A DNA stretch of 64,000 nucleotides from an uncultured Planctomycetota bacterium (GTDB taxonomy: Bacteria; Planctomycetota; Brocadiia; CAIUPP01): NCBI GenBank assembly GCA_903901045.1, contig CAIUPP010000023.1, forward strand, positions 62,001-126,000. The letters run 5' to 3'. Positions 56,081-64,000 of the stretch are shown here, piece after piece; the stretch's first letter is position 1; each line of letters begins with the position of its first letter. The notes under the pieces were generated by a model, which did no database searches, had not been told where the DNA came from, and worked only from the letters and a program-made list of their open reading frames with translations. The translations under genes were made by a program, and so were the position numbers.

Positions 56081-56857
56081 TCAAGGCGCGGGGTGCGCCT
56101 TCATCCAGGCGGCTGCTGTTTCCTTGTCGAGCGTAAAAGTGAAGACTTCTTCCGTCCAATTTTCCCGCTGCAGTTTCAGGCGAAAGGTCTGGCCGGTCGT
56201 GGCCATCGACGGGCGGAAATACGGCGCGAGGTCATACCGCACGACCCCTTTGTCGTCGCTGACGGCCTTCATCAACTCCTGGTCCTCCAGCGCCAGCAGC
56301 ACCGTCCGGCCCGCCACGGGCTCAGCGCGTTCAGCCACCGGGAACTCTCCGCGCTTCGTTCTTATCAGCCGTTCCTCTGTTTCGATCTGGCGCGGCCCGA
56401 TCGGCATGCCGGAGCAGATGTTGAACCAGGCGATGACGTCCCTGCCGTAATCGCGCAATCTCCAACTGCCCCCGCCATGGCTGTGCGGATCATGGAATGA
56501 AAGGTACAGGGGAGGTATGACGGTGATCGCGATGATCGGCTTGACCAGCGGCGAGTACCAGGTGCAGGGGACGTAGCTTCGATAGCCGTAGGTTTCGCGC
56601 CGGGCGGGTCCGAAAGTCACCCACTGCTCTTCCACGAGCACCGCAAGCCGGAGGGCTTCGGGCGTGACTGGCGCGGCCAGCCGCATCGTTTCCGTCCCGG
56701 CGGTGCGCTGGGAACGCCCCTCCCCCTGTTCCGGAATGATCGCCGAGCGGACCCCGACATACCCGCACGGGTGGCGGCAGCCCGCAAGGAGCAGAATCGC
56801 CAGGCCGGCGGCGAGGCCGCCCAGCGCAATCGCAGAACTATTCCGTCGGCTCTTCAA
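56081..56857 (-). CDS. Hypothetical lipoprotein
   Basis: Lipobox ILLLAGCRHPC; TTG start at 56857 preceded by GGAGAG. Confidence 0.6.
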   Translation of the reverse strand: MKSRRNSSAIALGGLAAGLAILLLAGCRHPCGYVGVRSAIIPEQGEGRSQRTAGTETMRLAAPVTPEALRLAVLVEEQWVTFGPARRETYGYRSYVPCTWYSPLVKPIIAITVIPPLYLSFHDPHSHGGGSWRLRDYGRDVIAWFNICSGMPIGPRQIETEERLIRTKRGEFPVAERAEPVAGRTVLLALEDQELMKAVSDDKGVVRYDLAPYFRPSMATTGQTFRLKLQRENWTEEVFTFTLDKETAAAWMKAHPAP

Positions 56858-57091
56858 GACAACTCTCCAACCCTGGATTGGGTCAGTATAGGGGGCGCGG
56901 GGAAGGAATGCAACCGATGCGATCAACGGGCCGGGCCGCCCCCTGCCGTTCCATTGGCCACTCGACATTCGCCACGCCCCGCTCGCGGCTCATCCATTGC
57001 CGCACCTCGGTTGCATTGCGCTCATGGGTCGTGATAGCCTCCTTACAGGAGCCGGGCGCGGGCCTTTCAGCACACTCATCGAGCGGGGACT

Positions 57092-58459
57092 ATGAAGCCG
57101 AACGCGAACCTCACCGAAGGCAGCATCTTGAGCGGCCTCTCCACGCTGGCGGCGCCCATGCTGGTGGGCGCGTTGCTGCAGAACCTCCAGAGTCTGATCA
57201 ACCTGTTCTGGGTGGGAGGACTGGGTAAGGAGGCGGTGGCGGCGGTGGCGATGGGCGGCACGATTCTCATGGTGCTGTTCCCGATGCTGATGGGGGTTTC
57301 GACCGGGACGGTGGCGCTGGTGGCGCGCGCGGCGGGGGCCAGGCGTTTCGACGAGGCCAGCGCGGCGACGGGGCAATCGCTGATCATCTCCCTGGTTCTC
57401 GGGCTGATCTTCGGCGGCATCGGCTGGTTTCTGTCGGACACGATGTTCTGGCTGCTGGGGGCGACGCCGGCCGTGACCGAGGTGGGGGTGGAGTACCTGC
57501 GCATCTCGCTGCTGGGAATGTTCACGGCGTTCATGCTCTTCACCCTCTGCGCGGCGCTGCAAGGGGCGGGCGATGCGCGAACGCCGATGTACGTCATGGG
57601 GATCGCGAACGTGTTGAACGTGGGGCTGGACCCGCTGTTCATCTTCGGGCTGGGACCGGTGCCGCGGATGGGGGTGGCCGGCGCGGCGCTGGCGACGGTG
57701 CTCTCCCAGGCGGTGGCGGCGACCATCGTGGCGTACATCCTGTTCGGCGCGCGGTCGCACCTGCACGTGCGCATGGCGCACCTGAAGCCGCACGCCGTCC
57801 TGGCATGGCGGATTTTGCGCATCGGCATTCCCGGCGCAGGCCAGATGCTCGCGCGCAGCCTGATGGGCGCGGTGCTGATGTACCTGGTGGCCACGTGCGA
57901 GGCGCTGGAGCCGGCCCGGACGGCGGCCCCGGCGGCCTACGGCGTGGGGCTGCGCATCCATATGGTGATCCTGCTCCCGGCATTCGCGCTCGGGGGCGCG
58001 GCGGCGACGATGGTCGGGCAGAACCTCGGTGCGAACGAGCCGGGCCGCGCGCGCCATGCCGCATGGCTGGCCACCGCCATCGACGGGCTGTTCATGGCGG
58101 TCGCCGCCATCGCGCTGATGGTGTTTGCGCCGCAGATCATCTCCATCTTCAACCGCGACCCGGCCGTGGTCGAAATCGGGTCGCATTACCTGCGCATCGT
58201 CTCCCCCTTCTACATCTTCGCCGCGCTGGGAATCGTTCTGGGGCGCGCGCTGAACGGCGCGGGGGACAGCATGGGGCCCATGGTGATCACCGTCGTCACC
58301 CTCTGGGGCTTGCAGGTTCCGCTAGCCGTCCATTTCAGCCATATCTGGCACCCGGCCACGCAGGGAGTCTGGTGGGCGATGTCCGCCGCGATGCTGGTGC
58401 AGGGGCTGCTGGTGATGGGGTGGTTCGAGATGGGGAGGTGGAAGCGGCTGGAGGTTTGA
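57092..58459 (+). CDS. MATE-family efflux transporter
   Basis: GSILSGLSTLAAPMLVGALLQNLQSLINLFWVGGLGKEAVAAVAMG; 12 TM. Confidence 0.9.
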   Translation: MKPNANLTEGSILSGLSTLAAPMLVGALLQNLQSLINLFWVGGLGKEAVAAVAMGGTILMVLFPMLMGVSTGTVALVARAAGARRFDEASAATGQSLIISLVLGLIFGGIGWFLSDTMFWLLGATPAVTEVGVEYLRISLLGMFTAFMLFTLCAALQGAGDARTPMYVMGIANVLNVGLDPLFIFGLGPVPRMGVAGAALATVLSQAVAATIVAYILFGARSHLHVRMAHLKPHAVLAWRILRIGIPGAGQMLARSLMGAVLMYLVATCEALEPARTAAPAAYGVGLRIHMVILLPAFALGGAAATMVGQNLGANEPGRARHAAWLATAIDGLFMAVAAIALMVFAPQIISIFNRDPAVVEIGSHYLRIVSPFYIFAALGIVLGRALNGAGDSMGPMVITVVTLWGLQVPLAVHFSHIWHPATQGVWWAMSAAMLVQGLLVMGWFEMGRWKRLEV

Positions 58460-58461
58460 AC

Positions 58462-58558
58462 GGAATCAACGTTCAACATCCAACGCTCAAGCGACGGAAA
58501 CGACGGCGGCATTCGTACGGAATATCCCATCCTGCATTGGCCATTGAACGTTGATTCC
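58462..58558. repeat. 15-bp perfect inverted repeat
   Basis: GGAATCAACGTTCAA (58462-58476) and TTGAACGTTGATTCC (58544-58558). Confidence 0.85.
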
Positions 58559-58743
58559 CTGCTCAGGCGAAGCCTCCCGGCCGCCGAACCTGGAGTTGAA
58601 AGAACCGGGCGGAGTTGCGCCGCGCCGCTCGGTGATTTGAAGCATTCCCGCCACGCCGATATAATGCGGACAATGCATTTTGATCAAGCCTGGCGCGCGA
58701 GCCTCCCCGCACGGCGCGGCCGCGGTCGCAGGAGCTTTCCCGG

Positions 58744-59853
58744 ATGCCCTCATCGCACGCGCTGCGGAACTTCGACTGGCTCTTCTTCGGCGTCGTCCTG
58801 GCCATGGTGGCGCTCGGAGTGCTGTTCATCTGGAGTTGCACGCACTGGACGCCTGAACGGGCGGGCATGGCGGCGCAGCAATTGCGATGGTTCGCCGTCG
58901 GGCTGCTGGCGATGCTGCTGGTCCTGGCGGTGGATTACACGATCCTGGAATGGCTGGCGTGGCCCGCCTATGCCGCTTCCCTGGCCGGGCTGGCGCTGGT
59001 GATGGTCATCGGCGTGACGGTGAACAACGCCCGGCGATGGATTCAACTGCCCGGCTTCATGGTCCAGCCCTCCGAGGTGGCCAAGATCGCCGTGATCCTG
59101 GTGATGGCGCGCTATCTGATGCACCGCGACCTGCGGGCGTGGCGGAGCCTGATCATCCCGCTGCTGATCGTCGGCGTGCCGATGGGGATGATCCTGGTGG
59201 AGCCGGATCTGGGGACATCGCTGACGCTCCTGCCGGTGCTCTTCGGGATGCTGCTGGCGGCCGGCGCGCCGCCGCGCAAACTGATGGGGCTGATCGGCGC
59301 AGGGCTTCTCGCCGCGCCGGTGTTCTGGTTCTTCATAATGGGCAACGCGCAGAAGGGGCGCATTCTCAGTTTTCTCTGGCCCGAGGCGGACCCCTCCGGC
59401 ACCGGCTGGCACGTGCGCGAATCGCTGCTGGCGATCACCGCGGGCGGGGTGACCGGGATGGGCTACTCCTCCGGCTCGCCCGTGCTGCTCAACCGCGGCT
59501 TCGCGGGGCATACCGATTTCATTTTCGCGGTCATCGCGCACGAATGGGGGTTTGTCGGCGCGCTGCTGGTGGTGCTGCTGCTGTTCCTGTTCTTTTCGCG
59601 AGGGTTCGCCATCGCCGCGTCGACCCGCGAGCCGTTCGGGCGGCTGGTCGCCACGGGGATTCTCTCCCTCCTGGCGTTCCAGGCGCTCGTGAACCTGTGC
59701 ATGACGGTGCGACTCTGCCCCGTCACCGGCATCACGCTGCCGTTCATCAGCTACGGCGGATCGTCCTTGTTGATCAGCTTCATTATGGTCGGACTGGTGC
59801 TCAACATCGGCCTGCGCCGGAGGTCCAGTTCCATTCCGCGGGAATACGCATGA
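58744..59853 (+). CDS. SEDS-family peptidoglycan polymerase (RodA/FtsW)
   Basis: VNNARRWIQLPGFMVQPSEVAKIAVILVMAR; PDLGTSLTLLPV; GMGYSSGSPVLLNRGFAGHTDFIFAVIAHEWGFVGALLV; LPFISYGGSSLL. Confidence 0.93.
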   Translation: MPSSHALRNFDWLFFGVVLAMVALGVLFIWSCTHWTPERAGMAAQQLRWFAVGLLAMLLVLAVDYTILEWLAWPAYAASLAGLALVMVIGVTVNNARRWIQLPGFMVQPSEVAKIAVILVMARYLMHRDLRAWRSLIIPLLIVGVPMGMILVEPDLGTSLTLLPVLFGMLLAAGAPPRKLMGLIGAGLLAAPVFWFFIMGNAQKGRILSFLWPEADPSGTGWHVRESLLAITAGGVTGMGYSSGSPVLLNRGFAGHTDFIFAVIAHEWGFVGALLVVLLLFLFFSRGFAIAASTREPFGRLVATGILSLLAFQALVNLCMTVRLCPVTGITLPFISYGGSSLLISFIMVGLVLNIGLRRRSSSIPREYA

Positions 59854-59884
59854 CCCGCAGGTCGCATTCTTCGAGGAGCGTTGA

Positions 59885-61825
59885 GTGAGCGATTGCAGAG
59901 AAAGGTTGTTCCGGGAGATACTCCCCTGCGTGCAGGGGCCCGGCCAGTACGTGGGAGCGGAATGGAACATGGTGCGCAAGACGCTGACCCCGGAGATGCT
60001 CCGGTTCTGCCTGGCCTTCCCGGACACCTACTCGGTGGGGATGTCCTACGGCGGACTGCACGTCCTGTACGGCGCTCTGAACCAGCGGAAGGACGTGTAC
60101 GCCGAGCGCGTGTTCACCCCCTGGGTGGACATGCAGGAACAACTCCGCGCCGCCGGCCAGCCGCTGTGCAGCCTGGAGACGTTCACCCCCCTGCGCGAGT
60201 TCGACGTGCTCGGCTTCTCCCTTCAGTATGAAATGGGGTACACGAACGTTCTGGATATGCTCGAACTGGGCGGCATCCCCCTCCTGACGCGCGACCGCGG
60301 CCCCAGGGACACGCTGGTCGTCGCGGGCGGCACCTGCACGTTCAACCCCGAGCCGCTGGCGGACTTCGTGGACCTGTTCGTCCTGGGGGACGGAGAGGAT
60401 CGCATCAACGACCTGGCCGAGGCGTGCCTGGAGATCAAGCGGCGCGGCGCGCTCTCGCGCGAGGAGATGCTCTGCCGGCTGGTCGAACGCGTTCCCAACA
60501 GCTACGCCCCGGCGCTCTACGAGCCGCGCTACACCCTTGAGGGGAACTTCGACGGCATCCGCCCGCGCGCCGGGCTGCCGACGCGCCCGCCGGAGCGCAT
60601 CGAGGCGGCGCTCGTCGAGGACCTGGAGAATGCCTACGCGCCCGACCGCCCCATCGTGCCGTTCGTCGACACCGTCCATGACCGCATCTCCATCGAGATC
60701 ATGCGGGGATGCACGCGCGGCTGCCGCTTCTGCCATGCCGGCATGACGCGCCGCCCCGTGCGCGCGCGCTCCATCGAAAAGATCGTCGCGCTCTGCGAGG
60801 CGCAGTACACCTCCACCGGCTACTCGGAAATCTCGCTGGCATCCCTGAGCACCAGCGACTACCCCGACCTGCCCGGCCTGGTGAAGGAAGTCTCCTCGCG
60901 CTTCGCCGGACGCGGAGTCAGTGTGGCGCTGCCTTCCCTGCGCGTGGACGATCAGCTCAGCGATATCCCCGCCATGATCGGCGGCGTGCGCAAGTCCGCA
61001 CTGACCATCGCCCCGGAGGCCGCGACCGACCGCCTGCGCCGGGTGATCAACAAGGATATTCTGGAGGAGGATCTCTACCGCGGCATCGAGGCGGCGTTCC
61101 AGCGCGGCTGGAGCCACGTGAAGCTCTATTTCATGGTGGGGCTGCCGACCGAGACCGACGCCGACGTGGCGGCGATCATCCACATGGCCGAGGGGGTCAG
61201 CCAGTTGCGCCGCAAGATGGGCAAGGGACCGGCGCAGGTGAACGTGTCCGTGGCCCCCTTCGTGCCGAAGCCGCATACCCCGTTCCAGTGGGAGCCGATG
61301 GTCACACTGGAACGGCTCAAGGAAATCCGCTCCCTGCTGCACCGCACGCTCCGCCTGAAGACCGTGCGCGTGCACATGCACCAGCCGGAGCGGAGCGTCC
61401 TGGAGGGGGTCTTCGCCCGCGGCGACCGCCGGCTGGGAGAGGTGCTGCGGCGCGCCCACGCCCTGGGATGCAGATTTGATGCTTGGGATGAGCAGTTCGA
61501 TGCGGTAAAATGGGATAGCGCATTTGAGGCGGCCGGGGTCCGGCCGGAGGAGTACGTTCAGCGCACACTGGTGGAGCCGGCTGTCTCCAGCCGGCTCGTA
61601 GATGGTTCCAGCGCGCTGGGGACAGCGCGCTCCACCGAAGCGCCAGGGAAGCTGCCCTGGTCGCACCTCAGCGCGGGGGTGGATGAGGCGTTCCTCCTTC
61701 GCGAGCGCGAGCAGGCGCTGCGCGGAGAGTTCAGCCCGGACTGCCGTTTGGGGGTCTGCCGCAAATGCGGAGCGCCGAGTTGCGCGCATCGGAAACCGGT
61801 GAATATGACTTCGGGACCAGGGTGA
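59885..61825 (+). CDS. B12-binding-type radical SAM protein, TIGR03960-like
   Basis: IEIMRGCTRGCRFCHAGMTRRPVRAR (CxxxCxxC); FSLQYEMGYTNVLDMLELGGIPLL; C-terminal DCRLGVCRKCGAPSC. Confidence 0.88.
   Translation: MSDCRERLFREILPCVQGPGQYVGAEWNMVRKTLTPEMLRFCLAFPDTYSVGMSYGGLHVLYGALNQRKDVYAERVFTPWVDMQEQLRAAGQPLCSLETFTPLREFDVLGFSLQYEMGYTNVLDMLELGGIPLLTRDRGPRDTLVVAGGTCTFNPEPLADFVDLFVLGDGEDRINDLAEACLEIKRRGALSREEMLCRLVERVPNSYAPALYEPRYTLEGNFDGIRPRAGLPTRPPERIEAALVEDLENAYAPDRPIVPFVDTVHDRISIEIMRGCTRGCRFCHAGMTRRPVRARSIEKIVALCEAQYTSTGYSEISLASLSTSDYPDLPGLVKEVSSRFAGRGVSVALPSLRVDDQLSDIPAMIGGVRKSALTIAPEAATDRLRRVINKDILEEDLYRGIEAAFQRGWSHVKLYFMVGLPTETDADVAAIIHMAEGVSQLRRKMGKGPAQVNVSVAPFVPKPHTPFQWEPMVTLERLKEIRSLLHRTLRLKTVRVHMHQPERSVLEGVFARGDRRLGEVLRRAHALGCRFDAWDEQFDAVKWDSAFEAAGVRPEEYVQRTLVEPAVSSRLVDGSSALGTARSTEAPGKLPWSHLSAGVDEAFLLREREQALRGEFSPDCRLGVCRKCGAPSCAHRKPVNMTSGPG
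61574..61631. repeat. Head-to-head pair of palindromes (BIME-like) inside coding sequence
   Basis: GAGCCGGCTG-TCTC-CAGCCGGCTC (61574-61597) and AGCGCGCTG-GGGA-CAGCGCGCT (61610-61631), flanked by GGTGGAGC...GCTCCACC. Confidence 0.88.
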
Positions 61826-61880
61826 CAAGAGGGCCGTGCCTCTCGCGCCGGGTCGAGCGGCTCATTACGGATGGGCAAGA

Positions 61881-63029
61881 ATGATCTTTCGCGGAACCTT
61901 GTTTGATCGCGAGTTCGCGCGCCAGGCGCTGGCCGAGCATCGCCTGACGGAATCGCAGGTCAACGAAATCATCGGCGCGCAGATGGGGCAATTGGATCGC
62001 GGAATCCAGCATGCCCTTCCCATCATCGCGCATGAGATGGACTTCCTGAGCCGTCCGCTGGTGGAGCAGTTGATCCGCCACGTCCTGCTGCGCATGCACC
62101 GCGTGCACCTGGGCGGGTACGACCTTCTGCGCCAGATCGGGCGCGGCGGGATGGGCGTGGTGTTCCTCGCCGAGCAATTGAGCCTCAAGCGCCCGGTGGC
62201 GCTCAAGCTGCTCATCCGGCGCGACATGAGCCAGCGCTTCGTGGACCGGTTCAAGCGCGAGGGGCGCGCCTGCGCCCAGATTCGCCACCAGAGCCTCGTC
62301 GCCGCGTTCGACGTCGGCTCCGCCGACGGCTGGAACTACTTCTCGATGGAATACGTGGACGGCCCCACCATCAGCCGTCTCGTGCGCGAAGGGGGCGCCC
62401 TCTCCGAACTGGAGGCGATCGGCATCGCCCGGCGGATCTCCGAGGCGCTCGCCTGCGCCCACGACGCCGGGATCATCCACCGCGACGTCAAGCCCGGGAA
62501 CATCATGATCGGCTCCGCGGGCGTCCCCAAGCTGTGCGACCTGGGGCTGGCGCGCATCCGCAACGTGGATGAATCGGAATTGTACGAGCCGGGAACCACG
62601 CTGGGCAGCCGGCGGTACATGTCCCCGGAGCAGGCGCGCGGCCTGGCGGGGGTGGACGCCCGCAGCGACATCTACTCCCTCGGGCTGACGCTCTTCTTCA
62701 TGCTCACCGGCGTGCCCCCCTTCTCCGACGTGCCGAAGGACCAGGTGATGCTGGAGCATATCCGCGGGCTGCTGGAGTGGCCCGCCGATATCAACCCCAA
62801 CATCAGCGATGAAGTCTCCGCCATCGTCTGGCGGATGGCGGCCAAGGAGCCGGACCGGCGTCCGCAGAGCGCGCACCAGGCGGTGGAGGAATTGCGCAAG
62901 CTGGAAGAGAAGCTGAAGAAGGCCGTGGACTTCGGCCCCGCCAACACCGATACCTCCAAGCCCCCCACCGTGCGCGAAATTCAGGACGCGCGCGACCAGT
63001 CCGACGGGCCGAGAGAGAAGCCGCAGTGA
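61881..63029 (+). CDS. Serine/threonine protein kinase
   Basis: IGRGGMGVVFLAEQLSLKRPVALKLL; IIHRDVKPGNIMI; LCDLGLAR (DLG in place of DFG); SPEQARG. Confidence 0.92.
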   Translation: MIFRGTLFDREFARQALAEHRLTESQVNEIIGAQMGQLDRGIQHALPIIAHEMDFLSRPLVEQLIRHVLLRMHRVHLGGYDLLRQIGRGGMGVVFLAEQLSLKRPVALKLLIRRDMSQRFVDRFKREGRACAQIRHQSLVAAFDVGSADGWNYFSMEYVDGPTISRLVREGGALSELEAIGIARRISEALACAHDAGIIHRDVKPGNIMIGSAGVPKLCDLGLARIRNVDESELYEPGTTLGSRRYMSPEQARGLAGVDARSDIYSLGLTLFFMLTGVPPFSDVPKDQVMLEHIRGLLEWPADINPNISDEVSAIVWRMAAKEPDRRPQSAHQAVEELRKLEEKLKKAVDFGPANTDTSKPPTVREIQDARDQSDGPREKPQ

Positions 63030-63039
63030 ACCGCCCTCT

Positions 63040-63074
63040 GTGATCGGTCGGATCCGACGAATCCGACTGGTCAC
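63040..63074. repeat. TCGGATCCGAC-family hairpin between convergent genes
   Basis: GTGATCGGTCGGAT-CCGACGA-ATCCGACTGGTCAC. Confidence 0.7.
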
Positions 63075-63824
63075 TTAAATGCCCACAATGCCCTTGCATT
63101 CCGGGTAGCCGGAGCAGCCCCAGAACTGCTTTCCAGCGTTCTTGCCTTTTTGGGCGGTGCGCAGGGACATGGGTTTGCCGCATTGGGGGCATGGGGGGAT
63201 GGTATCCGACCGTTCCGACGGACCGGACGGATGGTCGCTCTTTTGGCGGTTGCGCTCGGCCAGACGGGCGGTGGCCAGTTGTTCGCTGTACCCGCCCTCT
63301 TTGATAAATTGCGCTTCCAACGCCGCTATCTGCTTGTCGAGCAAGTAGTTGGCCTGGTTGATGAGACACAGCAGGGCATTCGCGCGAATGGCTGGATCAT
63401 CGTGGTCGAGCCATTGCGCGTAGAGCGCGTGGCGCTGTTCATCGGAAACATCCGTCGGATCCGACTGATCCGACGGATGTTTCTGGCCAACTTGCCGGAC
63501 CGCCAGCGCTTCGGGCGCGCCCGGCGCCCATCTTTGCAGACGACGGTGCCGCAGAAAGTCTTCGTAGTCAAGCAGCAGTTCCTCCAGGCTGGCGCGCGCG
63601 ACGTTGATCAACCGAAGTTCAGTCTGGGAGGAGGTGGCGGATGCGCGGCTGCCCTCGGCGATATTCTGCCGGCCACTGCGCGCGGCCTGCACCATTTGGT
63701 CGCTCATTCGCGAACGCGGTTCCAGGAAGCGCTCGCAGAACCAGTAGGTGGCATCGTAAATGAGGGTCGCAATCTGGAAACTGCGCAGATCGCGGTAGCC
63801 TCCGCTGGGCCTGATTTTCGCCAT
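63075..63824 (-). CDS. Four-helix-bundle (S23/Avd-like) protein with C-terminal topoisomerase-type C4 zinc finger
   Basis: YRDLRSFQIATLIYDATYWFCERFL...RMSDQMVQAARSGRQNIAEGSRAS; CPQCGKPMSLRTAQKGKNAGKQFWGCSGYPECKGI. Confidence 0.85.
   Translation of the reverse strand: MAKIRPSGGYRDLRSFQIATLIYDATYWFCERFLEPRSRMSDQMVQAARSGRQNIAEGSRASATSSQTELRLINVARASLEELLLDYEDFLRHRRLQRWAPGAPEALAVRQVGQKHPSDQSDPTDVSDEQRHALYAQWLDHDDPAIRANALLCLINQANYLLDKQIAALEAQFIKEGGYSEQLATARLAERNRQKSDHPSGPSERSDTIPPCPQCGKPMSLRTAQKGKNAGKQFWGCSGYPECKGIVGI
63445..63483. repeat. 17-bp perfect-arm palindrome inside coding sequence
   Basis: GAAACATCCGTCGGATC-CGACT-GATCCGACGGATGTTTC; encodes KHPSDQSDPTDVSD on the minus strand. Confidence 0.92.
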
Positions 63825-63833
63825 ATTGTCCCC

Positions 63834-64000
63834 TCACATCTGCGGCGCGGTTTCCAGATAGAACTGCCCGTTGTTCCCGATCCGGAAGAGATAGATCAGC
63901 CCCGGCTTGAGTTGCTGATAGACATCGTTGCCATACACAGCGCTGATCCCGGCGTCGTGAAGCCGCAGCGGGTCGTTCGACAATTTCCATATCTCCGTCC
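63834..64000 (-). CDS. 3' end of a protein truncated by the window edge
   Basis: Open minus-strand frame ...TEIWKLSNDPLRLHDAGISAVYGNDVYQQLKPGLIYLFRIGNNGQFYLETAPQM*; stop at 63834-63836, 10 bp upstream of the four-helix gene. Confidence 0.5.
   Translation of the reverse strand, partial: TEIWKLSNDPLRLHDAGISAVYGNDVYQQLKPGLIYLFRIGNNGQFYLETAPQM

Noticed and set aside
59801-61828. 675-aa minus-strand ORF
   Set aside because: Antisense to the radical SAM gene with clear CxxxCxxC.

Overview
64-kb window of a high-GC bacterial chromosome, probably from an uncultivated PVC/Planctomycetes/Sumerlaeota-like lineage (taxonomy is inferred from style, not proven). About 50 genes are supportable. These include holA, ruvC, a metallophosphoesterase, a transglutaminase-like lipoprotein, a GspF/PilC protein, pyrB, a PilM-type pilus cluster, an LysM/L,D-transpeptidase, ruvX, an IS1380-type transposase, an AXE1-type esterase, a long minus-strand MoxR/DUF58/BatA/vWA/DUF4159 operon, a complex-I/group-4-hydrogenase-like operon, argG, pyrF, a HEAT-repeat protein, trkAH, nrnA, a type-4 uracil-DNA glycosylase, glnA, a MATE transporter, rodA/ftsW, a TIGR03960-like radical SAM protein and a Ser/Thr kinase. 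Two signals stand out. (1) The Hyf/Ech-like operon (36.8-44.65 kb) encodes a large subunit without the canonical NiFe cysteine pairs, so it looks like an Ehr (energy-converting hydrogenase related) complex rather than a hydrogenase. (2) At least ten families of short palindromic or interspersed repeats pervade the window. Several copies sit in frame inside conserved genes, apparently always at linkers or loops, and encode peptides such as CRGKACLAPA, ERAGDSALHH, EPAVSSRLVDGSSALGTARST and SDQSDPTDVSD. This resembles the Rickettsia palindromic elements. A 34-aa lysine-rich mini-protein missing from the ORF track was also found. No CRISPR array, rRNA or tRNA was recognised.
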